A stretch of DNA of 19,467 nucleotides. Origin: Desulfosarcina sp. (GTDB taxonomy: Bacteria; Desulfobacterota; Desulfobacteria; Desulfobacterales; Desulfosarcinaceae). The first letter of the stretch is position 1. The number at the start of each line of letters is the position of its first letter. Shown here piece after piece: positions 7,540 to 15,494 of the stretch. The notes under the pieces are model-generated. The model saw only the letters and a list, made by a program, of their open reading frames with translations. It was not told the DNA's origin and made no database searches. The stretch lies in the NCBI GenBank assembly GCA_030642405.1, contig DAOWNV010000013.1, forward strand, positions 1-19,467, in the 5' to 3' direction. The position numbers and the translations under genes are program-made.

Positions 7540-8895
7540 GTGAACCATTTGAACAGGGTCCGTAAGCCTAAAATGAAAATGCACGTTTTTAAAGCACATG
7601 GCCCCGCAAAGGCTGCAAGACCAGATTGTGCAAAACCGTACAACGCTGACCGTCACCCGGTAGATATCATCCTGTTTCGCCCTCCGGCGCCAAACGCTTG
7701 CGATTCTCCGCTCTCCCTTGGCGACCTGAGGCCGCCATTGTCGCTTGGATTTTTAGAAGCCTATCTCCGTGATAACGCACTGCGTGCTGAGATTATCGAT
7801 CTATATGTGCAACCACCGCTGATAAATAGTGCTGACTATTGGATCGAATATGTACAAGCGCTATCTCCCAGATTTATTGGCGTTTATGTGCATTCCTCGG
7901 CCTTGTCAACGGCTTTCGAACTCATTCGGACGCTTAAGCGTGCAACAGGGTGCCCGATCGTCGTCGGGGGGCCGCATTTTTCAATATTTCCTGAGAATAT
8001 TCCGGAAATTATCGATTTTGCTGTTTGCGGAGAAGGTGAAGCGGCCTTGTACGCGCTGTTGACAACACCGATAGACAAAATGCCTCGTGTGATCAATGGG
8101 ACTCCCCTTGATATAGACATGCTGCCTTGGCCATCCTTCGACTATTTCATCAGGCAACCATACGATTTTGCAATTGAGATGTTTTCGATGCCACAGGTTG
8201 TTCTCCCCATGACTACAAGCAGGGGATGCCCTTTCAGATGCCGATTCTGTTCTAATCGAAGAATCTTCAAGGGCAAGGCACGTCTGGCCTGTGCTATACG
8301 CATATTTGACGAGATGAAGAGACTTGCCAGAGATTACGGAGCACGGGGAGTCTTTTTTCGCGAGGATAATTTCACACAGTCTCCTGCAAGGATATTTGAA
8401 TTGTGCAGTTTGTTAAGAGAAGGTAATGTGAAGATGGATTGGGCTTGCGAATCCCGTATCGATACACTTTTTAAGCGCAAAGGCTTGCTTGAGGAGATGG
8501 CTGCATGCGGGTGTAAAGGTCTATATTTGGGGGTCGAGAGCGGTAGTCAACGCGTATTGGATTTGATGAACAAAAACATCACCATCGGGCAAATAGAAGA
8601 TGTCTTTTGCAGATGCAAGAAACTTGGGATCAAGACATATGCCAGCATGGTTTACGGATATCCTGGTGAAACCAGACGTGAACGAGATGAAACCGATGCA
8701 ATGCTGGCGCGGATCAGACCGGATGCCGTCAGCCGAGCAGTTTTTATAGGTATCCCAATAAGTGATATGTACGAGGAATTATTGAAATCAGGCGAATACT
8801 ACCACATTGATGATGCTGGATTCATTTATCCCAATGGATATAGAGAGCTGTGCGCTGAAATATATGGGCCTGCATCCAATAGGTACATACCATGA
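7540..8895 (+). CDS. B12-binding-domain radical SAM protein (3)
   Basis: This 451-residue protein reads from GTG 7540, which directly abuts the upstream TAA. An ATG at 7573 (start of MKMHVFKAHG) is a reasonable alternative, since the first ~40 residues are a poorly conserved-looking leader before the fold begins at VDIILFRPPAPNAC. The cobalamin-type domain continues with PPLSLGFLEAYLRDN, FIGVYVHSSALSTAFELIR, PIVVGGPHFSIFP and AVCGEGEAALYAL, then the linker DMLPWPSFDYFI. The cluster cysteines are C230, C234 and C237 (GTG numbering) in TSRGCPFRCRFCSN. Later motifs are VFFREDNFTQSP, GLYLGVESGSQRVLDLM and ASMVYGYPGETRRERDE. As for the other two, a radical methylation or similar reaction on a glycan or lipid is inference. 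The 3' end overlaps the GT2 gene by 4 bases (ATGA). Confidence 0.92.
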   Translation: MNHLNRVRKPKMKMHVFKAHGPAKAARPDCAKPYNADRHPVDIILFRPPAPNACDSPLSLGDLRPPLSLGFLEAYLRDNALRAEIIDLYVQPPLINSADYWIEYVQALSPRFIGVYVHSSALSTAFELIRTLKRATGCPIVVGGPHFSIFPENIPEIIDFAVCGEGEAALYALLTTPIDKMPRVINGTPLDIDMLPWPSFDYFIRQPYDFAIEMFSMPQVVLPMTTSRGCPFRCRFCSNRRIFKGKARLACAIRIFDEMKRLARDYGARGVFFREDNFTQSPARIFELCSLLREGNVKMDWACESRIDTLFKRKGLLEEMAACGCKGLYLGVESGSQRVLDLMNKNITIGQIEDVFCRCKKLGIKTYASMVYGYPGETRRERDETDAMLARIRPDAVSRAVFIGIPISDMYEELLKSGEYYHIDDAGFIYPNGYRELCAEIYGPASNRYIP

Positions 8896-10214
8896 AACTG
8901 ACCATAGCCATAATTGCCTATAATCGATTAAATCTCCTTAAAGAGTGCCTGGGAAGTCTGCTCGATTGTACCAAAATACCGTTTTCCCTGAAGGTAGTGG
9001 ATAATGCCTCAACTGATAAAAGCGTGCTGCCGTTCCTGATGTCGTTGGCGGCTAAGCATAGGTTTATCGAGGTCATTGAAAATAAGGCCAACGACGGGTG
9101 CGGGCCGGTAAGATTCAAACTCATGAATGAATCGAACTGTGATGTATTCGTTTCCCTTGACAGCGATATGGTCCTTACATCCGGCTGGGAAAAACCCCTG
9201 ATCGATGAACTGGCGTGCAGGCCGCAACTTGGTGCCGTCGGGCCGCTTATCGTAAAACCGACGAATATAGTTCATTCCAATGGTGGCCGTATAAAATATA
9301 TAAACTCAAAATATATACGCCTTTACGAGCATGATAGTGGTGCAGATTTTATCGACGACGAACCATTCGTTTCCGCAGACTGCGAATGGCTTCCGGGTGG
9401 AGCATTAGCGCTTAGAGGGAAACTCGCCAGGAGTTTGATTAGTGCAGAGCACGCTTCCTATTTCAGGTTTGGGTTCAATGACGCCCATATTGCTCTATTG
9501 CTCAAGGCCAGAGGATATAACCTGGCCACAAGATGTGATTCGTTCGTTTATCACATGAGGGATAAAATATCACAAGAAGAGAAAGGCCAGTATTACGCTT
9601 ACCGTGAGAACATCGCCACATTGTGCATCTCCATAATGCAGTTCGAAAAAGCTTACAACCTCAACCCTTGTTTCAGTTGGCAACTGCTTGACAGGCTGAC
9701 AGGGAAATCTCACAGCACAATTCATGATGCCGAAGCTTTTTTTGGAGGGCTAAAGGACGAATGTGTTAAGCAAGACCTGGACGTTTGTTCTGATCATGCG
9801 CAAAACTTGGCAGAATCATACATCAATCAGTATCGTCAAAATACGCCATCATTTGAATCAATGCGTGCATGGGCTACTTCAGCTGGCTTGAATCAAGACT
9901 GGAGTTCAGCTATTGAACGTTGGGGATCCCTTGAAAAGACTTTTCCAGGTCAGAGTACATATGCACAAGTAAAGAGAGCTCAAGCGCTTCGCCATTTAGG
10001 AAAATTTTATGAGGCGGAATCGATACTTGCCGATGAAATAAGACAGAATAAAGCTCCGGTATATGCTAGGGCCGAGCTTGCAGAACTGGCCATGGCGCAG
10101 AACCAGTGGGCTGAAGCTGTGGAAAGATGGCAGGAGCTGGAGCGATATTTTCCAGGACAATGGCGTGATCTGTCATATCGGCTTGCCATATCCCTGGCAG
10201 GGTTTAATTTATGA
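8892..10214 (+). CDS. GT2 glycosyltransferase with C-terminal TPR-like repeats
   Basis: This is a 440-residue fusion. Residues 1-~230 are a GT-A fold family 2 transferase: LTIAIIAYNRLNLLKECLGS, LKVVDNASTDKS, and the metal/nucleotide-binding D90-S-D92 in SLDSDMVLTSGWEKPL. Then comes a WLPGGALALRGKLA segment and RFGFNDAHIALLLKARGY, where the usual catalytic E/D-D is represented by NDAH. Residues ~330-440 hold helical repeats with a W..A..RW..L...FPGQ signature, seen at residue 337 and again at 406, which implies a period of about 69 residues (two TPR-like units). Such tails occur on other bacterial GT2 proteins and probably mediate protein contacts. AGGT at 8881-8884 lies 7 bases before the ATG, which also overlaps the upstream stop by 4 bases. 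Confidence 0.88.
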   Translation: MKLTIAIIAYNRLNLLKECLGSLLDCTKIPFSLKVVDNASTDKSVLPFLMSLAAKHRFIEVIENKANDGCGPVRFKLMNESNCDVFVSLDSDMVLTSGWEKPLIDELACRPQLGAVGPLIVKPTNIVHSNGGRIKYINSKYIRLYEHDSGADFIDDEPFVSADCEWLPGGALALRGKLARSLISAEHASYFRFGFNDAHIALLLKARGYNLATRCDSFVYHMRDKISQEEKGQYYAYRENIATLCISIMQFEKAYNLNPCFSWQLLDRLTGKSHSTIHDAEAFFGGLKDECVKQDLDVCSDHAQNLAESYINQYRQNTPSFESMRAWATSAGLNQDWSSAIERWGSLEKTFPGQSTYAQVKRAQALRHLGKFYEAESILADEIRQNKAPVYARAELAELAMAQNQWAEAVERWQELERYFPGQWRDLSYRLAISLAGFNL

Positions 10215-10234
10215 AAAAAATTGAAGGCACTTGA
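10211..10234 (+). other. Seven-codon mini-ORF with A7 run at a GT2 gene start
   Basis: The ATG at 10211 overlaps the upstream TGA (10212-10214), just as at other junctions here. It reads only M-K-K-I-E-G-T before TGA 10232-10234. The run of seven A (10214-10220) is the reason: with six A the ATG would read MKKLKALDMPKV and enter the downstream GT2 frame. The mini-ORF ends 1 base before the GT2 ATG at 10236. It could be a frameshift relic, an assembly error, a slippage site, or a short coupling peptide. Confidence 0.5.
10223..10227 (+). promoter_or_regulatory. Shine-Dalgarno site selecting ATG 10236
   Basis: GAAGG lies 8 bases upstream of ATG 10236 and downstream of the possible TTG start at 10221, so it favours 10236 as the start of the GT2 gene in the sequence as given. 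Confidence 0.65.
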
Positions 10235-10235
10235 T

Positions 10236-11855
10236 ATGCCTAAAGTATCTGTCGTTATTCCATGTTTTAACCTGGGTCGGTACGTGGACGAAGCGGTGGC
10301 TTCTGTCCTCAATCAGACTTTCGATGATTTTGAAATAATTATTGTCAATGATGGATCAACGGATGAAGCTACGAAGCATCTTCTTTTTGAATATCAAAAG
10401 CCGAAAACTGTTGCATATCATACAAAGAATCAAGGTTTGTCGGCAGCGCGCAATTATGGCATAGAACGTTCTAACGGCGAGTTTATTGCGTGCCTCGATG
10501 CCGATGATAAACTACACCCCGATTTCTTAAAACGGTCTGTGGGCGTTTTAAATGAATCCAATGAGCATATTGGGTTCGTTCCCATAGGTGTTCAACAATT
10601 CGGGGAGAGCGAATCTGCCTTCATTCCACCTGAGAATTCACTTTTTCATATGTTTGCTGACAATTCTTTTGTTTGTACCTGCATGTTCCGCAGAAAATGT
10701 TGGGAAGCCGTCGGTGGCTATAACGAATCTATGATGGACGGTTATGAAGATTGGGATTTCTGGTTGAAGCTTATCGAAAAAGGATTTAGCTGGAAAATCA
10801 TACCGGACATACTGTTCTATTATCGTGATCGCAAGAACTCGATGATTTCCAGGTCCAGAATGCAGCATGTGGAATTGCTGCGGACGCTGCATAAACATCA
10901 TCTTGCATACATCAGCGAGCATCTGATTGACATTCTGTCCGCATACGATGAGATCATCATAAATTCTCATGAGAACAGCAGGCAGTATGAACAGCAATAC
11001 CAAAAAATGAGTGCACAACTTCATCAAATACGTGAACAGAATAAAAATATTTTCGAGAAACATCTGGCGGCCTGGTGGCTTCTGCATGTCGAAACGAATG
11101 CTTCGACAGTGGCCTTGCTAGGAAGCATAAAGCATTCGCAATGGTTGCTGCAATTTCTGGCTCGATATGGCTTCAGCCTGCCGGTACTCGTCATTGACGA
11201 ATCAACCTCAGCATCAATTTATGGCGTGCCTATAGTCCCCTTCGAACGTATAGATTGGAATAATATAAAGACAATTGTTCTCTCTGCAGATGTACCTGAG
11301 GTCATAATCGAAAATTACCGCGAAACCATCATACCGTTTTCTGTACGTATCTTGTGGCCATTCGCGAATTTGTCCTCTATATCCTATCCGGTGAATGAGG
11401 AAGGTGAAACGCTGTTCGCATCGGGCCTTATTTCGATATACAACAGTTTCGCTCATTTGAGCTCAGAGTCGATGGTCTGCTATCTAAGGAGGCGGTCCGA
11501 TGGGTTGATGGGGCGGCTCTCCATTCAAGCCAAGACTGTCCAGCGTGCTCGGGTTGTTTTAGAACCCATGGTAAGTCGTTGGGAACGTAAGGGCAGCAAT
11601 AAGCGCGTAATGATATTCGGAGCCGGAAAACACAGTAAGGTGATACTTGGTGTCGTACCGTCGCTCTTTAATTTTGTGGTGGGGTTTATTGATTCGGATA
11701 TCAGGGGTGAATTCATCGGATTACGCTGTTATGCACCTGCAGAGATAAATCAGCAAAAAGTGGACGTGATTGTATACTCTTCTGCAGAGCATGAAATGGA
11801 AATGTACAAGGCCGTCAGCCATCTTAAGGTTCAGCATGTTTTGCTTTATCAGTAA
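10236..11855 (+). CDS. GT2 glycosyltransferase with two C-terminal Rossmann-like domains
   Basis: This is a 539-residue protein from ATG 10236. Residues 1-~225 are a classic GT2 domain: PKVSVVIPCFNLGRYVDEAV, FEIIIVNDGSTDEA, NQGLSAARNYGIE, the D88-A-D90 motif in CLDADDKLHPDF, and GYEDWDFWLKLIEKGF holding the probable catalytic acidic pair. Residues ~225-285 are polar and helical, possibly coiled coil (QYEQQYQKMSAQLHQIREQN). A degenerate nucleotide-binding unit follows near residue 296 (VALLGSIKHSQWLLQFL, VLVIDESTSASIYGVPIVP). The last ~85 residues form a second one, VMIFGAGKHSKVILGV at about 458-473, then FIDSDIRGEFIGLRCYAP. Such GAG-x-x-x domains accompany FkbM-type methyltransferases and sugar-modifying enzymes; their ligand is unclear. 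An upstream TTG at 10221 gives five extra residues; see the mini-ORF entry for a possible earlier true start. Confidence 0.87.
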   Translation: MPKVSVVIPCFNLGRYVDEAVASVLNQTFDDFEIIIVNDGSTDEATKHLLFEYQKPKTVAYHTKNQGLSAARNYGIERSNGEFIACLDADDKLHPDFLKRSVGVLNESNEHIGFVPIGVQQFGESESAFIPPENSLFHMFADNSFVCTCMFRRKCWEAVGGYNESMMDGYEDWDFWLKLIEKGFSWKIIPDILFYYRDRKNSMISRSRMQHVELLRTLHKHHLAYISEHLIDILSAYDEIIINSHENSRQYEQQYQKMSAQLHQIREQNKNIFEKHLAAWWLLHVETNASTVALLGSIKHSQWLLQFLARYGFSLPVLVIDESTSASIYGVPIVPFERIDWNNIKTIVLSADVPEVIIENYRETIIPFSVRILWPFANLSSISYPVNEEGETLFASGLISIYNSFAHLSSESMVCYLRRRSDGLMGRLSIQAKTVQRARVVLEPMVSRWERKGSNKRVMIFGAGKHSKVILGVVPSLFNFVVGFIDSDIRGEFIGLRCYAPAEINQQKVDVIVYSSAEHEMEMYKAVSHLKVQHVLLYQ

Positions 11856-11917
11856 TTACCCAACACCACCGACATATTCACCCAGAATTGCTGCTGAGAA
11901 CGGCTATCGGTTGAGAA

Positions 11918-13972
11918 ATGAACGCGTTTATGCAAGAGTTTCTTCAGGCAGTACAGACAGAGGTTGCTCGCAGCCTTTCTGCAGGAAAACGTGAAATCTT
12001 TATCTGGGGGGCGGGTAATGCTGGTCGCACTGCCGCAGCGGTGCTGCATTCACGTGCGATTTCCTGGGTTGGGTTCATCGACCGTGATCCGGCCAAAGAA
12101 GGTTCGGTTTTGGAAGGCAAGCCTGTTTATCGCCCGGAAGAACTCCAGAGGCGTGCTGTGCGGCCTATCATTTTGATCGCTTCAATGTTTCATCAAGAAA
12201 TCGAAAATCAGCTCAAGAAATATGGGTTTCGCCCTCAGTGTGACTTTCAAATCTTTCCGAACGATGAAGTAGGTCTTTCCAAACTTGGCAGTGGAATTAA
12301 TATATATAGCTTGTGGCGTCATTTAAAATTGGAGCGCGAGGGTTATATTCCTGCTGGCGCGAATGGTTCACCGCGTATACGCTTGATCCGTATCAGTGAG
12401 CGCGTTTGCCAGGGATTGGGAAAAAATGAAACCGAAAAGCAACTTCCGCGAAGTGGCGAATCATGGGTTTGTCTTTATGACGCCGGATGTCGAGCTGTAA
12501 AATGGTATTGGCATGGAATTGAAAGCAATCGTCCTGAAGCCGAAGTGGCCAACGTAAGTGTCGATTTTTTACCGTCTGTCGGAAATAGTTCCAAACCGTC
12601 ATTTTTACTTTCGTTCATCGCAGTTGCACCGTCTTTTTCGGATAAAATAGTTGCTTGCCGGACGCGCCTGGTGCGTGAATTCCTTGCGGAAAATAAAAAT
12701 TCCGCCTGGACTGTAGGTGACTTTAATGCTTGGATTGTGCATCGAAAATCGATGCCACAAGCCAGGGGTGTATGCCAAATAATGCTCGATACACCGCTCG
12801 TATCCGGCATGCGGTTTCAACGTAAAAATGCCCGCCACGTTTCCGTGCTGCAGGATTTCGTTCGTGATCTGGCAACGGCAGGTTTGCCCATTTTCACTGC
12901 CGATGAGGCTGCCAGTGATCTATCCGGCGTGATCGAATCAATTTTCCCAGAAAGAGCCGGCCTGGAATTTCTCTACGACACATACCCAAAGAAACGAAAG
13001 TTGAAACTGCATGTAGTTGCTCATTCCCGGGGAAATTTCTTCTTCTCGGAGATACGTGATTTTCTCGCAACATGCTGGCGCTGGGTAGGCGCTGAAGTGG
13101 TTGTTGGCAATGAACGCTCTGCTCGACTGGGTGCCCCCTGGCGAACAGTTGTTATCGCTCCGCATGAGTTTGAAATCTTTAAAGGTGGAGATTCTTCATG
13201 GGAAAACATCAGACAAACCGTTTTCATAAACACAGAGCAACCGCACACGAAGTGGTTTTCGGCAGCACTGCCCTGCCTTCTTGAAAGTCCGCTCGTTTTC
13301 GATCTAAATTGGCAAACTAGCCTGTTATTGCGAACCTTTGGTGTGAATGCGCATTTCCTGCCCCTCGGCGCAGATGATCATATGCGAGCGACTAAACCAC
13401 GCCGGGTAATGCCGCTAAATGAAGCAATCCGTGGCATGGCATTAAGAGAACGCACACTGCCGCCTTCTCTAAAATGGGAACATAGACCGATCGATATCCT
13501 GTTCGTCGGTACGATGAGCCCGAGGCGCGCTGAATTTTTTGCTCTCAATGCCGGAATATTCGCGAAACACCGCTGTTTCTTTCATATTCCGCCAAGTGAT
13601 CGGCCAATAAGGGGACAATCTCCTGACTGTCTCGATTCGCGCGATATGGCGGATTTATGCCGGCGATCTAAAATTGTTCTGAATATCCACCGTGATGAAT
13701 TGCCTTATTGTGAGTGGCATCGGATCGTTTTTCATGCCATGCGGCAAGAAGCACTCGTTGTATCTGAGCCGATGATGACTGTTCCGAATCTTTTAGTTGA
13801 CAGAGATTTCATCGTAGTGTCCAAGAATCGAATTGCCCGCAGGATTGATCGATTGTTGACCACGAGAGATGGGCGCCGGCAGGCTGAAGCCATAGGTCGC
13901 CGTGGCGCGTTGACCATGCGCACTTGTTTTCTTGCCCAGAAGATTGCGCGCTGTTCGTGTGGATTGTTTTGA
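11918..13972 (+). CDS. Large Rossmann-glycosyltransferase fusion protein (paralogue of the 15491 gene)
   Basis: This is a 684-residue multidomain protein. Residues ~1-115 form a nucleotide-binding domain: IFIWGAGNAGRTAAAVL with G31-x-G33-x-x-G36, WVGFIDRDPAKEG, and IILIASMFHQEIENQLKKYG. Residues ~130-360 form an unassigned region without obvious motifs. Residues ~365-684 look like a GT-B-type transferase: AHSRGNFFFSEIRDFL, FINTEQPHTKWF, RPIDILFVGTMSPRRAEF, SKIVLNIHRDELPYCEWHRI and MRQEALVVSE. This C-terminal part aligns motif by motif with the 15491 product. The start ATG comes 62 bases after the previous gene, the widest gap in this run, and has only a weak ribosome site. Its TGA overlaps the TTG start of the next gene by 4 bases. 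No database family is assigned from memory; the transferase role is inferred from the fold pattern and neighbours. Confidence 0.8.
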   Translation: MNAFMQEFLQAVQTEVARSLSAGKREIFIWGAGNAGRTAAAVLHSRAISWVGFIDRDPAKEGSVLEGKPVYRPEELQRRAVRPIILIASMFHQEIENQLKKYGFRPQCDFQIFPNDEVGLSKLGSGINIYSLWRHLKLEREGYIPAGANGSPRIRLIRISERVCQGLGKNETEKQLPRSGESWVCLYDAGCRAVKWYWHGIESNRPEAEVANVSVDFLPSVGNSSKPSFLLSFIAVAPSFSDKIVACRTRLVREFLAENKNSAWTVGDFNAWIVHRKSMPQARGVCQIMLDTPLVSGMRFQRKNARHVSVLQDFVRDLATAGLPIFTADEAASDLSGVIESIFPERAGLEFLYDTYPKKRKLKLHVVAHSRGNFFFSEIRDFLATCWRWVGAEVVVGNERSARLGAPWRTVVIAPHEFEIFKGGDSSWENIRQTVFINTEQPHTKWFSAALPCLLESPLVFDLNWQTSLLLRTFGVNAHFLPLGADDHMRATKPRRVMPLNEAIRGMALRERTLPPSLKWEHRPIDILFVGTMSPRRAEFFALNAGIFAKHRCFFHIPPSDRPIRGQSPDCLDSRDMADLCRRSKIVLNIHRDELPYCEWHRIVFHAMRQEALVVSEPMMTVPNLLVDRDFIVVSKNRIARRIDRLLTTRDGRRQAEAIGRRGALTMRTCFLAQKIARCSCGLF

Positions 13973-14733
13973 TCAATAAATATAAAAAAGCCGTCTTCGG
14001 ACGAGGTTCCTGGCGGGCGGGAATAACCGTGGGCGTCAGCCTCCACAACTACGGCCAATTCATTATCGACGCTTTAGACTCGGTAGCTGCGCAAACATTT
14101 GAGCGGTTGTCGCTAATCGTGGTCGATGATGGCTCCACTGATAATGGACCAAAACGGACATTACATTGGTTGCAGCTGCACGAGCATAGATTCATGCGTG
14201 CCGTTTTTGTCTCGCGTGAGCGCAACCATGGTCTTGCCGAGGCGCGCAATCTGGCCTTGGAATTAACGCAAACGCCTTTTCATTTTGTCCTTGATGCGGA
14301 TAATCTGCTTTATCCACGCTGTCTCGAAAGACTATCGGCCGCATTGAAATCCGACAGAAATGCAGCAATGGCATATCCTTTAATTGAAGTGTTTGGCGAT
14401 GAATGTGGTTTGATGGGCACAGCAGTCTGGTCTCGTGAGCGACTCGAGCATGGCAATTACATAGACGCCATGAGCCTTATACGGACCGCACGCTTGCGCG
14501 AAATTGGCGGGTACGCCATGATGAGCGTAACAGGTTGGGAAGATTATGATCTTTGGTGCCGTTTCGTCGAACACGGATGGTATGGCATTCGTGTACCCGA
14601 ACTGCTGGCACGGTATAGAGTGCATGGAGGGTCCATGCTGAATACAATCACGCGACGTAAAAAGAATGCATCCAAGATAGTCAATGAAATGAAGATGCGG
14701 CACCCCTGGTTGCGATTAAAGTTGGAAACATAA
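13969..14733 (+). CDS. GT2 family glycosyltransferase
   Basis: This is a compact GT-A transferase of 254 residues when read from TTG 13969, whose TTGA overlap with the preceding stop mirrors the ATGA junctions elsewhere. The frame stays open to TTG 13924 (269 residues), but the extra residues would lie inside the upstream gene. Motifs: ITVGVSLHNYGQFIIDALDS, LSLIVVDDGSTDNGP, NHGLAEARNLALE, D109-A-D111 in FVLDADNLLYPRCLERL, and VTGWEDYDLWCRFVEHGW, where ED marks the catalytic acid region. The C-terminus LLARYRVHGGSML is typical of GT2 enzymes. It should move a sugar from a nucleotide-sugar donor to a lipid- or protein-linked acceptor. No membrane segments are evident, so it is probably cytoplasmic or peripherally bound. 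Confidence 0.88.
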   Translation: MINKYKKAVFGRGSWRAGITVGVSLHNYGQFIIDALDSVAAQTFERLSLIVVDDGSTDNGPKRTLHWLQLHEHRFMRAVFVSRERNHGLAEARNLALELTQTPFHFVLDADNLLYPRCLERLSAALKSDRNAAMAYPLIEVFGDECGLMGTAVWSRERLEHGNYIDAMSLIRTARLREIGGYAMMSVTGWEDYDLWCRFVEHGWYGIRVPELLARYRVHGGSMLNTITRRKKNASKIVNEMKMRHPWLRLKLET

Positions 14734-14742
14734 AATCAAGTC

Positions 14743-14746
14743 AGGA
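14743..14746 (+). promoter_or_regulatory. Shine-Dalgarno site before ATG 14757
   Basis: AGGA lies 10 bases before ATG 14757 but only 4 bases before the in-frame GTG at 14751. The spacing favours the ATG. Confidence 0.5.
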
Positions 14747-14756
14747 AACTGTGCTT

Positions 14757-15494
14757 ATGAACAAAGAATTGGAAAATGCCATTCGCGATGCCGGCAGAAT
14801 ACGTGAACCATTAAAAAGAATTCGCGTCAAAGACTATAAAGAAGTAATGTATAAGAAAGAACAAATGCCCTTATCACTTCCTGATATCGATTCCCTGCGG
14901 GATTTTGGTGGCTGTTACCTTGTGCACGGTCTCTATCTTCTTCAAGTCGCCCGTCTGAGGATGATTGCATTGGCGTCCATGATAGATGTAAGTATCACTG
15001 CCGAGTATACCAGGGCAGCTGACCGATTAAAAAAGGATGCGCCGGAGATCGAATTCGAAACGATCTGCGGTGACTTTCGTGACCAGTCGCTTTACACTAT
15101 CTTGCGTGAAACGGATGCCGCACTCCTTTATGAAGTGATTCTCCATCAAGAAAATTACGTCGAAGTAATCAGAAACGTATGTAAAAAGACCCGGAAGTTC
15201 ATTTGCCTGGCACAACCGTGCATTATAGAAGATTTTTTCGTACTCCCTGGAGGTGCAGTGATGCTTCAATTTTTTGATGAAGCGCTAAAAGATCTGTTGA
15301 GGACAGGAAGTTTTTGGCCAAAGGAACCCTCGGTCGAGAGGTTTTCGGCGGCTTACTGGATGTGGGGCCAAACGACCTCTCATCTCATCAACCTCATGCG
15401 AGGGTTTGGATGGGCATTATACGAGGGATATGTGATTGACAATGTTTGCGGATCTTGCTGGGAATACCCGATGCTGGTGTTTTCGAAAAAATGA
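14757..15494 (+). CDS. Methyltransferase-like protein, degenerate SAM-binding motif
   Basis: This is a 245-residue protein (247 if GTG 14751 is used). The middle resembles the post-motif-I half of class I methyltransferases: an acidic step in ETICGDFRDQSLYTIL, then TDAALLYEVILHQENYVEVI and KFICLAQPCI, which match strands 4 and 5 with the usual helix between. A C-terminal YPMLVFSKK is also typical. The glycine-rich motif I is not recognisable; the corresponding region reads YLVHGLYLLQVARLRMIALA. It may therefore bind SAM differently, or be a non-catalytic relative. It sits between two Rossmann-GT/GT2 gene pairs and overlaps the next ATG by 4 bases (ATGA at 15491-15494). Glycan or acceptor methylation is the tentative role. 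Confidence 0.6.
   Translation: MNKELENAIRDAGRIREPLKRIRVKDYKEVMYKKEQMPLSLPDIDSLRDFGGCYLVHGLYLLQVARLRMIALASMIDVSITAEYTRAADRLKKDAPEIEFETICGDFRDQSLYTILRETDAALLYEVILHQENYVEVIRNVCKKTRKFICLAQPCIIEDFFVLPGGAVMLQFFDEALKDLLRTGSFWPKEPSVERFSAAYWMWGQTTSHLINLMRGFGWALYEGYVIDNVCGSCWEYPMLVFSKK

Noticed and set aside
7120..7656. 178-codon open frame on the minus strand
   Set aside because: It lies antisense across the end of one radical SAM gene and the start of the next, both of which have clear family motifs. Its translation shows no domain signature.
11856..11917. 62-base gap as a possible promoter or small gene
   Set aside because: No hexamer pair, hairpin or small open frame with a ribosome site was found. 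It appears to be a plain spacer.
13924..13968. Upstream TTG start at 13924 for the GT2 gene
   Set aside because: It would lie 49 bases inside the previous gene with no ribosome site. The TTG at 13969 forms the same 4-base overlap as other junctions and leaves the GT2 domain intact.
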